Part shown: one piece after another, positions 1-8,810 of the stretch
Numbering within the stretch: position 1 is the first letter of the stretch
Layout: the number at the start of each line of letters is the position of its first letter
Origin: a beta proteobacterium CB
GTDB taxonomy: Bacteria; Pseudomonadota; Gammaproteobacteria; Burkholderiales; Burkholderiaceae
Direction of reading: 5' to 3'
Assembly: GCA_000342265.1 (NCBI GenBank)
Contig: CP004348.1
Span: 1,674,001 to 1,738,000 of the forward strand
DNA: 64,000 bases
Made by a program: the position numbers and the translations under genes
The notes under the pieces: model-generated
The model's input: only the letters and a program-made list of their open reading frames with translations
What the model was told of the DNA's origin: nothing
The model's database searches: none

Positions 1-2223
1 ATCAGCATCAATGTCGACATCCACATGACCACCCTGCGCTAACTTACCAAATAGCAGTTCATCAGCCAAGGCTTTGCGTACCGTGTCTTGAATGATGCGT
101 TGCATTGGTCTTGCACCCATAAGTGGGTCAAAGCCGTGTTTCGCCAAATGCGCGCGTAATGCTGAGCTAAATGTGGCATCTACCTTCTTCTCATGAAGCT
201 GCTCTTCTAACTGCATCAAGAACTTATCCACTACGCGCATGATGATGGTCTCGTCAAGCGCCTTGAAAGAAACAATCGCATCTAAACGGTTACGGAACTC
301 TGGTGTAAAGAACTTCTTAATATCGGCCATTTCATCGCCGGACTCACGCGCATTGGTAAATCCGATAGTCGACTTCTGCATCGCTTCAGCACCAGCATTC
401 GTTGTCATGATGATGATGACATTGCGGAAGTCAGTCTTTCGACCATTGTTATCCGTGAGGGTGCCGTGATCCATGACCTGCAAGAGGATATTGAAAATAT
501 CTGGATGCGCCTTTTCAATTTCGTCTAGCAAGAGAACGCAATGCGGCTTCTTGTTAACAGCCTCAGTCAATAGACCGCCCTGATCAAATCCTACGTATCC
601 TGGAGGCGCACCGATTAAGCGACTGACGGCATGACGCTCCATATATTCGGACATATCAAAGCGCAGGAGCTCAATACCTAGGATGTATGCAAGCTGCTTA
701 GCAACCTCAGTCTTACCTACACCCGTTGGGCCAGAGAATAGAAACGAGCCAATAGGTCTGTCGACCTTACCAAGCCCAGCACGAGTCATCTTAATAGCGC
801 TGGCCAAGGCCTCAATTGCAGGATCCTGACCAAACACCACACTCTTAATATCGCGATCTAGCGTTTGCAGCTTACTGCGGTCATCCACGGTGACAGACTG
901 AGGCGGTATACGAGCGATCTTCGCAACGATCTCTTCAATCTCTGGACGACCGATGGTTTTCTTCTGCTTAGACTTCGGCAAGATACGTTGCGCTGCACCT
1001 GCCTCATCAATCACATCGATTGCCTTGTCTGGCAAATGGCGATCGTTGATATAGCGTGAAGATAGTTCAGCAGCAGCTACTAAAGCAGCTGAAGCATATT
1101 TGACGCCGTGATGCTCTTCGAAGCGGGACTTTAGGCCACGCAAGATTTGCACAGTCTGATCAACAGTTGGCTCAACTACATCCACCTTCTGGAATCGACG
1201 TGACAATGCAGCATCTTTTTCAAAAATGCCACGGTACTCAGTAAAGGTAGTTGCACCGATACATTTCAGTTGGCCATTTGATAGCGCAGGCTTTAATAAG
1301 TTACTTGCATCCAATGTGCCCCCCGATGCAGCACCCGCACCAATTAAGGTGTGAATCTCATCAATGAACAAAACACCATGGGCACTGTCTTTTAAAGACT
1401 TCAGCACACTCTTCAAGCGTTGCTCAAAATCGCCACGATACTTCGTGCCAGCCAATAACGCACCCATGTCCAATGAATACACTGTGGCATCAGCCAAGAT
1501 CTCAGGCACATCGCCTTTGACAATTCTCCAAGCTAGGCCTTCAGCAATTGCTGTCTTACCCACACCAGCCTCACCGACTAATAGTGGATTATTTTTACGA
1601 CGACGGCACAGCACCTGAATCACGCGCTCAACTTCGCTATCGCGACCGATGAGTGGATCAATCTTGCCCTGCTTAGCCAGAACATTCAGGTTCTGGGTGT
1701 ATTGATCCAATGGACTTTCTTTACCACCAGAAGAGGCATCTTCGGTCTCTTGAGTAGCCTCAGCAGGCTTCACGCTCTCAGTTTGATCTTTACGCACACC
1801 GTGACTAATAAAGTTCACTACATCTAAGCGTGTCACACCTTGCTGTTGCAAGAAATAGACCGCATGCGAATCTTTTTCACCAAAGATGGCCACAAGTACA
1901 TTCGCACCAGTAACCTCTTTCTTACCATTTGAAGTGGATTGCACATGCATGATGGCACGCTGAATAACACGCTGAAAACCTAAGGTTGGCTGCGTATCAA
2001 CTTCATCGTTGCCGGGGACAACGGGTGTGTTGTCGTTGATAAAGTTTTTAAGTTGTGCACGCAGCTCAGCAATATTGACAGCGCAGGCTTTTAGAACCTC
2101 GACTGCGGTTGCGTTGTCCAACAAAGCGGCAAGCAAATGCTCTACCGTAATAAATTCATGTCTTGAAGCTCTTGCATCAACAAACGCCATGTGCAAACTG
2201 ACTTCTAGTTCCTGGGCAATCAT
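1..2223 (-). CDS. clpA: ATP-dependent Clp protease ATP-binding subunit ClpA (partial, C-terminus off the window)
   Basis: ClpA is the AAA+ unfoldase that feeds substrates, including N-degron proteins delivered by ClpS, into the ClpP peptidase in the cytosol. The reverse strand is open from the ATG at 2223 to the window edge, giving 741 residues; the family is about 750-770, so only a short C-terminal piece is missing. An N-terminal Clp-N domain (about 1-150) is followed by two AAA+ modules, with Walker A GEAGVGKT at about 217-224 and GPTGVGKT near 495-503, and Walker [11 protein letters not shown] in the second. The start overlaps the clpS stop in an ATGA, so the two are probably translationally coupled. 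The two P-loops and the ClpS neighbour separate it from ClpB and ClpC. Confidence 0.97.
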   Translation of the reverse strand, partial: MIAQELEVSLHMAFVDARASRHEFITVEHLLAALLDNATAVEVLKACAVNIAELRAQLKNFINDNTPVVPGNDEVDTQPTLGFQRVIQRAIMHVQSTSNGKKEVTGANVLVAIFGEKDSHAVYFLQQQGVTRLDVVNFISHGVRKDQTESVKPAEATQETEDASSGGKESPLDQYTQNLNVLAKQGKIDPLIGRDSEVERVIQVLCRRRKNNPLLVGEAGVGKTAIAEGLAWRIVKGDVPEILADATVYSLDMGALLAGTKYRGDFEQRLKSVLKSLKDSAHGVLFIDEIHTLIGAGAASGGTLDASNLLKPALSNGQLKCIGATTFTEYRGIFEKDAALSRRFQKVDVVEPTVDQTVQILRGLKSRFEEHHGVKYASAALVAAAELSSRYINDRHLPDKAIDVIDEAGAAQRILPKSKQKKTIGRPEIEEIVAKIARIPPQSVTVDDRSKLQTLDRDIKSVVFGQDPAIEALASAIKMTRAGLGKVDRPIGSFLFSGPTGVGKTEVAKQLAYILGIELLRFDMSEYMERHAVSRLIGAPPGYVGFDQGGLLTEAVNKKPHCVLLLDEIEKAHPDIFNILLQVMDHGTLTDNNGRKTDFRNVIIIMTTNAGAEAMQKSTIGFTNARESGDEMADIKKFFTPEFRNRLDAIVSFKALDETIIMRVVDKFLMQLEEQLHEKKVDATFSSALRAHLAKHGFDPLMGARPMQRIIQDTVRKALADELLFGKLAQGGHVDVDIDAD

Positions 2224-2567
2224 GCTTCCTCCATAGTGCACTGTAGTGGGTGACCCGCTTCGCGGGATAGCTCGATAACTTGATGCACTTTTGTTGCCGC
2301 AACATCACGTGTAAATACTCCGCAAATGCCTTTGCCAACTAAATGAACCTGCAACATGATCCGAGTAGCCGTCTCATGATCTTTATTAAAATACTCCTGA
2401 ATGACCATCACTACAAATTCCATCGGCGTGTAATCGTCATTCAATAGTAAAACTTTATACATCGAAGGCGCCTTTAGTTTCTCGGCCTGCTTTTCGAGAA
2501 GAATGGTGTCCTCAATGTGGGGGTTGTTGGGATTAGCAACTGTGGGGTTTTTCGTTGTACGACTCAT
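2220..2567 (-). CDS. clpS: ATP-dependent Clp protease adapter ClpS
   Basis: ClpS binds N-end-rule substrates and docks on the ClpA N-domain. The product is about 115 residues, near the usual 105-115. It has a disordered N-terminal tail followed by the conserved core with [13 protein letters not shown] and an alpha/beta fold ending in a basic, Cys-containing C-terminus. The reading frame stays open upstream to an ATG at 2621, but family length favours an ATG at 2567 or 2576; neither has a strong Shine-Dalgarno, so the start is uncertain by a few codons. The stop TGA (2220-2222) overlaps the clpA ATG, making a clpS-clpA operon. Confidence 0.95.
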   Translation of the reverse strand: MSRTTKNPTVANPNNPHIEDTILLEKQAEKLKAPSMYKVLLLNDDYTPMEFVVMVIQEYFNKDHETATRIMLQVHLVGKGICGVFTRDVAATKVHQVIELSREAGHPLQCTMEEA

Positions 2568-2712
2568 GGGAAACATTCTAAACACAGATATAAAAATTTG
2601 GATTTGAGGGCTTTGTTGCAAAAAACCATCAAGAAAGGCCTCTTAACCCCATATTGGGGCATTTTTCAATAAAAAAAGGGGGCTTTAGCAGCAACTATCT
2701 TTACCCACCCCC

Positions 2713-2741
2713 TTGACACCCCACCATAAAGGGCAAACAAT
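2713..2741 (+). promoter_or_regulatory. Candidate sigma-70 promoter of the cold-shock gene
   Basis: A perfect -35 TTGACA (2713-2718) is followed after 17 bases by AACAAT (2736-2741), which matches four of six -10 positions including the key A and final T. The implied leader to the ATG at 2852 is about 105 bases, in keeping with the long 5' untranslated regions of many csp genes. The assignment rests on motif and spacing only. Confidence 0.5.
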
Positions 2742-2851
2742 CAGGGGGTAGGCTTTATTTGAAGTCCTATTTAGGCGTGTTGTAGAGCGAGACTGATTAA
2801 AAAGTATTCACCCTCATCACGGTTGTTTTAAGTTTATGTAATGGAGTTCGC

Positions 2852-3055
2852 ATGGCGACCGGAATTGTTAAGTGGTTCAATGATGCAAAAGGTTTTGGTT
2901 TTATCAAACCTGATGATGGTGAAGAAGAGTTGTTTGCGCATTTCAGCGCAATCACAATGCCTGGGTTCAAAACCCTCAAGGAAAACCAAAAGGTAACGTT
3001 TGATATTACCCAAGGCCCTAAAGGCAAACAAGCTACTAATATCCAAGCAGCTTAA
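2852..3055 (+). CDS. Cold-shock domain protein (CspA family)
   Basis: This is a 67-residue single-domain OB-fold protein that binds single-stranded RNA and DNA as an RNA chaperone. It opens with the canonical [18 protein letters not shown], which contains RNP1 (KGFGFI, about 14-19). An RNP2-like segment, LFAHFSAI, follows at about 30-37. A GGAG Shine-Dalgarno lies just before the ATG. It is monocistronic, with a probable promoter about 110 bases upstream and a strong terminator after it. Paralogues are usual in this group, so I give no specific csp letter. Confidence 0.95.
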   Translation: MATGIVKWFNDAKGFGFIKPDDGEEELFAHFSAITMPGFKTLKENQKVTFDITQGPKGKQATNIQAA

Positions 3056-3077
3056 TCTGCTTTAGATCATTATTAAA

Positions 3078-3106
3078 AACCCAGGACTTGTTCCTGGGTT
3101 TTTTTT
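3078..3106 (+). terminator. Rho-independent terminator of the cold-shock gene
   Basis: A nine-base perfect stem (AACCCAGGA paired with TCCTGGGTT) has a five-base loop and is followed by a run of eight T, about 20 bases after the stop codon. Confidence 0.92.
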
Positions 3107-3178
3107 CGCCTGTATTTCCTGGCTTTACTAGCCCTGCCTTAGAATTACTCTTCATCCATACCCACCAATCAAAACACC

Positions 3179-3634
3179 ATGCGTTTACCCAATATCAAAA
3201 AATTGATCTTCTCAATGGCAGCGATCGCTGGTGTCCTCTCAACTGCTGTGTTTGCGCAGCAGAATATTGGCCTACCTACAATTGAACTCAAGGCCGGCAT
3301 CTATCGTATTCAGGCAGAGTTGGCCGATACACCCAAGGCGCGCGAAATCGGACTCATGAATCGCACCAGCATGCCCACCAATTCCGGCATGCTCTTTATC
3401 TTTGAGCAAAAAGCGGGGCACTGCTTCTGGATGAATAACACCAGGATACCCTTGTCGATTGCTTTCATTGCCGATGACGGCAAGATTGTGAATATTGAAG
3501 AAATGCAAGCCGACACTACCAATAATCACTGCCCCAAAGCAGCGGTACGCTATGCATTGGAGATGAATAAACAATGGTTCTCAGAGAGAGCCATCGTGCC
3601 CGGCATGGTCATCCAAGGACTGCCTAAGAAATAA
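3179..3634 (+). CDS. Secreted DUF192 family protein
   Basis: The 151-residue product has a Sec-type signal peptide (positive MRLPNIKK start, hydrophobic core, cleavage likely after VFA near 26) and then one DUF192 domain. Family landmarks are present: GLMNRTSMP, the GMLFIF strand, FWMNNTRIPL and a central D-G-K turn. DUF192 proteins form small beta-barrels found in the periplasm or outside the cell; their biochemical role is not settled, and none can be read from this sequence. The gene stands alone between two terminators. Confidence 0.88.
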   Translation: MRLPNIKKLIFSMAAIAGVLSTAVFAQQNIGLPTIELKAGIYRIQAELADTPKAREIGLMNRTSMPTNSGMLFIFEQKAGHCFWMNNTRIPLSIAFIADDGKIVNIEEMQADTTNNHCPKAAVRYALEMNKQWFSERAIVPGMVIQGLPKK

Positions 3635-3664
3635 AAAACGCAGACCGAGGTCTGCGTTTTCTTT
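3635..3664. terminator. Bidirectional terminator between the DUF192 gene and ppnP
   Basis: The stem AACGCAGACC/GGTCTGCGTT (3637-3646 with 3649-3658) has a two-base apparent loop. It is flanked by a T-rich tract on the plus strand and by an A-run that reads as T on the minus strand, so it can serve both converging genes. Confidence 0.88.
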
Positions 3665-3702
3665 GAGGGCACAAGTAACAATCGTCTTGCTTATCAACTC
3701 AC

Positions 3703-4008
3703 TTATTCAAAGTGGCAAACATAGTGCACGGGGGACTCAGCACGGATGATGAAGTAACCACCCTTTTCCACTTCCCAGCTTTGACCGGCTTTGAACTCAA
3801 CTTCTGGGGCGCCGTTAATGCTAACAAATGCATTTCCGTCGACCACTTCCATGATCTCTTTGGTGCTCAGGTCAAAACGCAAGGTGCTTGGTAAGACTAC
3901 GCCAACAGATTTACGAACACCATTTGGCAGCGTCACAGTATGGGATACGCACTTACCATCGAAAAATACATTGGCTTTTTTACCTACAGAAACTTGATCA
4001 AATTGCAT
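3703..4008 (-). CDS. ppnP: Pyrimidine/purine nucleoside phosphorylase (PpnP, formerly DUF1255)
   Basis: This small cupin-fold protein of 101 residues (family about 94) resembles E. coli YaiE/PpnP, which splits several nucleosides with phosphate to give a base and ribose-1-phosphate. Recognisable features are the N-terminal DVFFDGKC-like stretch (here ANVFFDGKCVSHTVTLP), the VGVVLPSTLRFDL segment and the final SPVHYVCHFE. It lies 45 bases downstream of argG on the same strand and may share its transcript, although nothing links the functions directly. The identification comes from whole-sequence resemblance. Confidence 0.88.
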   Translation of the reverse strand: MQFDQVSVGKKANVFFDGKCVSHTVTLPNGVRKSVGVVLPSTLRFDLSTKEIMEVVDGNAFVSINGAPEVEFKAGQSWEVEKGGYFIIRAESPVHYVCHFE

Positions 4009-4053
4009 CTTTATTCTTTCTAATCTGAATTACTAGCTTGTTGTTTATCTTAA

Positions 4054-5283
4054 TTATTTAGCACGCTTACGTCTTGCAGTTTCAGCAATCCGCATACGCA
4101 AAGCATTGAGCTTAATAAATCCGCCCGCATCAGCTTGGTTGTAGGCACCACCATCATCATCGAAAGTAGCAATCGTTTGATCAAACAGGGTATTTGCAGA
4201 ATCACGTGAGATCACAGAGACAGATCCTTTGTAAAGCTTCAAACGTACAACGCCATTCACCATCTGCTGCGTATGATCGATCAAGGTTTGTAGGGCCAGA
4301 CGCTCTGGCGCCCACCATAAACCGTTGTAGATCAAGCTAGCGTAACGCGGCATTAAGTCATCCTTCAGGTGAGCCACTTCGCGATCCAAAGTAATGCTTT
4401 CGATACCGCGGTGCGCTTTCAGCAAAATAGTGCCGCCAGGTGTTTCATAGCAGCCACGGCTCTTCATACCGACAAAGCGATTCTCGACTAAATCGAGACG
4501 ACCAATACCATGCATGCCGCCGATGCGATTGAGCTCAGCTAACAATTCATGGGGCTTGTATGTCTTGCCATTGATTGCTACTGGATCACCAGCGCGGAAT
4601 TCAATTTCAATAATTTCTGGGGCATCTGGAGCCTTCTCAGGAGATACTGTCCAACGCCACATTGACTCTTCTGCTTCAGCATTCGGATTCTCGAGATGAC
4701 GACCTTCGTAACTGATATGCAATAAGTTGGCGTCCATAGAATAAGGTGAGCCACCTTGCTTATGCTTCATCTCGACTGGAATGCCGTGCTTTTCTGCATA
4801 GGCCATTAATTTTTCGCGAGACAGCAAATCCCACTCACGCCAAGGAGCAATTACCTTGATTCCTGGCTCGAGTGCGTAATAGCCCAATTCAAAACGTACT
4901 TGGTCATTACCTTTACCGGTAGCGCCATGCGATACAGAGTCAGCTCCAGTCTGGCGAGCAATTTCAATTTGGCGCTTAGCAATTAATGGACGCGCAATAG
5001 AAGTGCCTAAAAGGTACTCACCTTCGTAAATCGTATTAGCGCGGAACATCGGGAATACAAAGTCACGTACAAACTCTTCACGCAAATCATCGATAAAAAT
5101 ATTTTCTGGCTTGATGCCAAACTGCAGCGCTTTAGCACGGGCTGGCTCAAGCTCTTCGCCCTGGCCTAAGTCAGCGGTGAAGGTGACGATCTCACATTGA
5201 TAGGTATCTTGAAGCCATTTCAAGATCACACTAGTGTCAAGACCACCGGAATACGCTAGAACTACTTTTTTAATATCAGACAT
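4054..5283 (-). CDS. argG: Argininosuccinate synthase
   Basis: ArgG condenses citrulline and aspartate with ATP to argininosuccinate, the penultimate step of arginine synthesis, in the cytosol. The product is 409 residues, typical of the shorter bacterial form. The N-terminal PP-loop-type ATP site [12 protein letters not shown] (about 7-18) is clear, as are the central [13 protein letters not shown] stretch and an aspartate/citrulline-binding region with [11 protein letters not shown]. The C-terminal RRKRAK tail is strongly basic. The gene lies 58 bases downstream of argF and probably shares its transcript. Confidence 0.98.
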   Translation of the reverse strand: MSDIKKVVLAYSGGLDTSVILKWLQDTYQCEIVTFTADLGQGEELEPARAKALQFGIKPENIFIDDLREEFVRDFVFPMFRANTIYEGEYLLGTSIARPLIAKRQIEIARQTGADSVSHGATGKGNDQVRFELGYYALEPGIKVIAPWREWDLLSREKLMAYAEKHGIPVEMKHKQGGSPYSMDANLLHISYEGRHLENPNAEAEESMWRWTVSPEKAPDAPEIIEIEFRAGDPVAINGKTYKPHELLAELNRIGGMHGIGRLDLVENRFVGMKSRGCYETPGGTILLKAHRGIESITLDREVAHLKDDLMPRYASLIYNGLWWAPERLALQTLIDHTQQMVNGVVRLKLYKGSVSVISRDSANTLFDQTIATFDDDGGAYNQADAGGFIKLNALRMRIAETARRKRAK

Positions 5284-5341
5284 GATTTCTATTCAATCAA
5301 AAAATTAACTAAGAACCCACAAAGACAAATTACTTCAGAAA

Positions 5342-6289
5342 TCAATCCAAACGGCCGCAGAGTAAATACTCCATCAAGGCCTTTTGAACATGCAGACGAT
5401 TTTCAGCCTCTTCCCAAACAATACTTTGAGGGCCATCGATCACTTCTGCAGAAACCTCTTCACCGCGATGCGCTGGCAAACAATGCATGAACAGGGCATC
5501 TGGCTTGGCCAAAGACATCAACTCTTCATCCACCATCCAGTCCTTAAAGGCAGTCATACGGGAAGTATTCTCATCCTCATAACCCATGCTGGTCCACACA
5601 TCAGTAGTAACCAAGTCAGCACCCTTGCAAGCATCCTTTGGATCAGCGCAGACCGTTAAATGTTTCAACGCTTTCTCAGTCAACATGGCACTATCTAATT
5701 GATAGCCGCCAGGCGCAGAAAAACGAATTTGGAAATCCAAGCACTCAGCAGCCTGTATCCAGGTGTAGGCCATATTGTTGGCATCACCCACCCAAGCAAC
5801 AGTTTTGCCCTGGATCGGACCGCGCGCCTCTACGAAAGTGAAGATATCCGCCAATACTTGGCAAGGATGGTATTCATTGGTCAAACCATTGATCACTGGC
5901 ACACGAGAATTAGCGGCAAAGCGCTCAATAATCTCTTGGCCAAAGGTGCGGATCATGATGATGTCAGTCATTCTAGAAATAACCTGTGCAGCGTCCTCTA
6001 CAGGCTCGCCACGACCCAACTGGGTATCTCTAGTGTTGAGGTATACGGCATGACCGCCAAGCTGGTGTATGCCCGCCTCAAAGGAAAGGCGAGTGCGAGT
6101 CGAATGCTTCTCGAAGATCATGGCCAAAGTGCGATCGTGCAAAGGGTGCCAAGTCTCATAACTCTTGAATTTGGTCTTGAGCCAAGCAGAGCGTTTCAGG
6201 AGATAGTCATACTCTTCGCGTGTCAGGTCAGCAAACTGCAAGTAATGCTTAACCTGGCCAGGCACTTGAGGCTTTGCCAAAGATGTCAT
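5342..6289 (-). CDS. argF: Ornithine carbamoyltransferase
   Basis: ArgF transfers the carbamoyl group from carbamoyl phosphate to ornithine, giving citrulline. The carbamoyl-phosphate motif STRTR lies at about 63-67. HPCQ and the ornithine-loop DVWTSMG follow, and the catalytic HCLPAHRGEEV lies near the C-terminus. The chosen ATG (MTSLAKPQ) gives 315 residues; an in-frame ATG 33 bases upstream (6322) would add 11 residues without family support, and neither start has a strong Shine-Dalgarno. The operon argF-argG-ppnP follows. I saw no clear ArgR box. Confidence 0.96.
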   Translation of the reverse strand: MTSLAKPQVPGQVKHYLQFADLTREEYDYLLKRSAWLKTKFKSYETWHPLHDRTLAMIFEKHSTRTRLSFEAGIHQLGGHAVYLNTRDTQLGRGEPVEDAAQVISRMTDIIMIRTFGQEIIERFAANSRVPVINGLTNEYHPCQVLADIFTFVEARGPIQGKTVAWVGDANNMAYTWIQAAECLDFQIRFSAPGGYQLDSAMLTEKALKHLTVCADPKDACKGADLVTTDVWTSMGYEDENTSRMTAFKDWMVDEELMSLAKPDALFMHCLPAHRGEEVSAEVIDGPQSIVWEEAENRLHVQKALMEYLLCGRLD

Positions 6290-6441
6290 TGTTGAGCTTT
6301 CTACTAAAGTTTTAGCTTGCATTTTTTGTATGAGGCATCAGACTGCACGAAAATAGTTCCTAAAGTCATCTTAAGGCCATCTCAGACTGTTAAGCTAGAG
6401 GGCTCATTAATACTTATCCTTACAACAATTCTTACGCCAAC

Positions 6442-6756
6442 TTGAACCACAAAAAGCTTTTCATTCAAGGCATTACAACCTCTGGCAAACCTTTTCGCCC
6501 CAGTGACTGGGCCGAACGCCTTTGCGGAGTCATGGCCACCTTTCGCCCACCAGGCGATGCTGGCGACCCCCGCTTCACTTACTCGCCTTATGTCAGACCA
6601 GTGGTTATTGCAAAAGTGAAATGCGTTGTTATTGATACCAGACTAAGAGATCTTGATCCAAGGGCACTCGACTTTGTCATGAACTTTGCCAAAGACAACA
6701 GCCTGCCAATTGAAGAAGCTTGCGAATTCGAGCCGAATCCGCCATCCCAGTCCTAA
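6442..6756 (+). CDS. DUF3579 domain protein, TTG start
   Basis: The protein is 104 residues and of unknown function. It resembles the DUF3579 family of beta- and gammaproteobacteria: an FIQGITTSGKPFRPSDWAERL opening, a PPGDAGDPRFTYSPYVRP centre and a VKCVVIDTRLRDLDPRAL segment. No ATG lies in frame before the conserved domain, so initiation must be at the TTG at 6442 (residues LNHKKLF decoded with Met) or a similar weak codon. It converges with rpsT. I see no signal peptide or membrane segment, so it is probably cytosolic. Confidence 0.82.
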   Translation: MNHKKLFIQGITTSGKPFRPSDWAERLCGVMATFRPPGDAGDPRFTYSPYVRPVVIAKVKCVVIDTRLRDLDPRALDFVMNFAKDNSLPIEEACEFEPNPPSQS

Positions 6757-6760
6757 AAAC

Positions 6761-6813
6761 AAAAACCCGCCCTGATAAGGAGCGGGCTTAGGCTCGGATT
6801 ACTCTCGAGCCTG
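6761..6813 (-). terminator. Terminator region downstream of rpsT
   Basis: Reading on the minus strand from rpsT, a first hairpin pairs AGGCTCG with CGAGCCT (6790-6812). A second pairs CCCGC with GCGGG (6766-6786) and is followed by TTTTTGTTTTT, which is a canonical Rho-independent signal. On the plus strand neither stem has a T tract, so termination of the DUF3579 gene here is less certain. Confidence 0.8.
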
Positions 6814-6831
6814 CCTAAAACTATAAAAGTC

Positions 6832-7098
6832 TTACGCTGCCATTGCCTTGATAGCTGCAGACAAACGTGACTTCTGACGTGATGCAGTATTTTTGTGAGC
6901 AATCTTTTTGTCAGCAATCTTGTCGATTGTTGATTGAGTTGCTGCGAACACTTTGGCTGCAGCAGCTTTGTCGCCAGTTTCAATTGCTTTACGAACTGCC
7001 TTAATGGAAGTGCGGAGCTTAGAACGCAAACTGGAGTTGTGTTCATTCTGTTTTACTGCCTGCCGTGCGCGTTTACGCGCTTGTGCGGTATTGGCCAT
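6832..7098 (-). CDS. rpsT: 30S ribosomal protein S20
   Basis: This is an 88-residue, highly basic helical protein of the small ribosomal subunit that binds 16S rRNA. It begins [15 protein letters not shown] and has the typical [31 protein letters not shown] core. An AAGG sequence lies about ten bases before the ATG. It is monocistronic and divergent from murJ, an arrangement common in Burkholderiales. Confidence 0.98.
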   Translation of the reverse strand: MANTAQARKRARQAVKQNEHNSSLRSKLRTSIKAVRKAIETGDKAAAAKVFAATQSTIDKIADKKIAHKNTASRQKSRLSAAIKAMAA

Positions 7099-7251
7099 CT
7101 TTAAACCTTGCTATATAAAAATTACAAAATACGATTAACTGAAAATCTGCGTGGGTTCGCCAAATTTGTAAGCTGACTCACCAAAACCCAAGATTTTACA
7201 TTAAAGGACTAAAAAAGCCCAGTCGCTTGATAAATAGGGGAAAATTAGCCC

Positions 7252-8805
7252 ATGAATCTGCTTTCTGCTGCCGCCAAGGTCAGCTCCCTCACCATGCTCT
7301 CCAGGATCACCGGGCTCCTCCGGGAAACCCTGATTGCGCGTAGTTTTGGGGCTTCAGAGTGGACTGACGCCTTTAATGTGGCCTTCAGGCTCCCCAATTT
7401 ACTGCGCAGACTCTTTGCTGAAGGGGCATTTTCCCAGGCATTTGTACCGATTTTGGGAGAAATCTCCAGCAAAGGGGATGTAAAACAGTCCCAAATCCTC
7501 GTAAATGCTGTTGCAACGCTCTTATTTTGGGCTTTGCTGCTCACAGTACTCCTTGGCGTCATCGGCGCGCCCCTGCTGATTCTGGCGATTGCTACTGGCT
7601 TTGAGGGTGGTCCAGCCTATGAGGCAAGCGTGGTCATGACCCGCATTATGTTTCCCTACATTGGGCTGATTTCAATGGTTTCCCTATCGGCTGGGATTCT
7701 CAACACCTTTGGCCGCTTTGCTATTCCAGCATTTACCCCTGTTTTGCTCAACTTAGCCCTCATCGGCAGCGCCATCTTTTTAGCGCCCCATCTTGAGCAG
7801 CCGATCTACGCCCTGAGCATCGGCGTACTCTTGGGCGGATTTTTGCAGCTTGCAATCCAAGTACCAGCACTTTCGCGCCTAGGCTTGTTACCGAGAGTTG
7901 GCCTTTTGCCAGGCGCAATCAAATCTGCCATCAACAACCCAGACGCAAGGCGCGTCATGAAATTAATGGGGCCTGCGGTGTTTGCAGTTTCAGTTGCCCA
8001 AATTTCACTCATCATCAACACCAACATTGCCTCTCGACTACAAGCGGGCAGCGTATCTTGGCTCTCCTATGCTGATCGCCTGATGGAGTTTCCAACAGCA
8101 CTCTTGGGAGTTGCGCTTGGAACGGTCTTACTACCAAGCTTGAGTAAAGCAAATGCAAAAAATGATTTGGTGCACGCTGGCGAACTCTTAATCTGGGGCT
8201 TGCAGTTGACCTTTTTACTGGCAGCACCTTGCGCTATTGCGCTCTTTATCTTTGGCGAGCCACTGGCAGCAGTTCTGTATCACTACGGTAAATTCAATGC
8301 CTTAGATGTGTTGATGACACAGCGTGCCCTAGCCGCTTATGGTGTTGGACTCATCGGCCTCATTTTGGTGAAGATCTTGGCTCCTGGCTTCTACTCGCGC
8401 CAAGATATCCGCACACCAGTCAAGATTGGCCTGCTAGTCTTGGTGGCAACTCAATTAGCCAATTTGGTTTTTGTTCCCTGGCTTGGGCATGCTGGACTTG
8501 CACTCTCGGTTGGTGCTGGTGCCTGCCTCAATGCTGCACTACTGTGGGTAGGTCTGCATCGCCGTGGCGCCCTACCTAGCTCTGCATGGTTCAAATATTT
8601 GGGTCAACTCTTGCTCGCCCTAATTCCTTTTGCATTCCTCTTGTATTACGCCGCTACTGCGCATGATTGGATTGCACTGCAATCAACCCCCTGGATTCGT
8701 GTTGGATTACTGGCTGCCTGGCTAGCTGCTGCTGCAGTAGTTTATTTTGCAGCTTTAGGGCTTGTTGGCATCCGCTGGCAAAAATTCCTACGTCATGCAA
8801 AATAG
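7252..8805 (+). CDS. murJ: Lipid II flippase MurJ
   Basis: MurJ (MviN) is a polytopic inner-membrane protein of the MOP superfamily that flips lipid-linked peptidoglycan precursor to the periplasmic face. The 517-residue product has the family opening SLTMLSRITGLLRE, the conserved SEWTDAFNVAFRLPNLLRRLFAEGAFSQAFVP region (about 35-66) and roughly 14 hydrophobic segments. The usual basic residues around GLLRE and RRLF are retained. The gene is divergent from rpsT and is followed five bases later by the SirB1-type gene, which is probably cotranscribed. Confidence 0.97.
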   Translation: MNLLSAAAKVSSLTMLSRITGLLRETLIARSFGASEWTDAFNVAFRLPNLLRRLFAEGAFSQAFVPILGEISSKGDVKQSQILVNAVATLLFWALLLTVLLGVIGAPLLILAIATGFEGGPAYEASVVMTRIMFPYIGLISMVSLSAGILNTFGRFAIPAFTPVLLNLALIGSAIFLAPHLEQPIYALSIGVLLGGFLQLAIQVPALSRLGLLPRVGLLPGAIKSAINNPDARRVMKLMGPAVFAVSVAQISLIINTNIASRLQAGSVSWLSYADRLMEFPTALLGVALGTVLLPSLSKANAKNDLVHAGELLIWGLQLTFLLAAPCAIALFIFGEPLAAVLYHYGKFNALDVLMTQRALAAYGVGLIGLILVKILAPGFYSRQDIRTPVKIGLLVLVATQLANLVFVPWLGHAGLALSVGAGACLNAALLWVGLHRRGALPSSAWFKYLGQLLLALIPFAFLLYYAATAHDWIALQSTPWIRVGLLAAWLAAAAVVYFAALGLVGIRWQKFLRHAK

Positions 8806-8810
8806 CTTTT

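Noticed and set aside
2568..2700. A possible sigma-32 promoter for clpS-clpA, suggested by CCCCAATAT and the nearby CTTGATG.
   Set aside because: No -35 and -10 pair has acceptable spacing or orientation; CCCCATATTGGGG is a short palindrome only.
5699..6295. A 198-codon open plus-strand frame opposite argF.
   Set aside because: It is a mirror of a well-conserved gene, shows no domain I recognise and has no ribosome site; it is an antisense artefact.
8667..8810. A longer N-terminus for the SirB1-type gene.
   Set aside because: It overlaps the end of murJ in another frame and has no similarity to the family, whereas the ATG at 8811 begins the conserved region.
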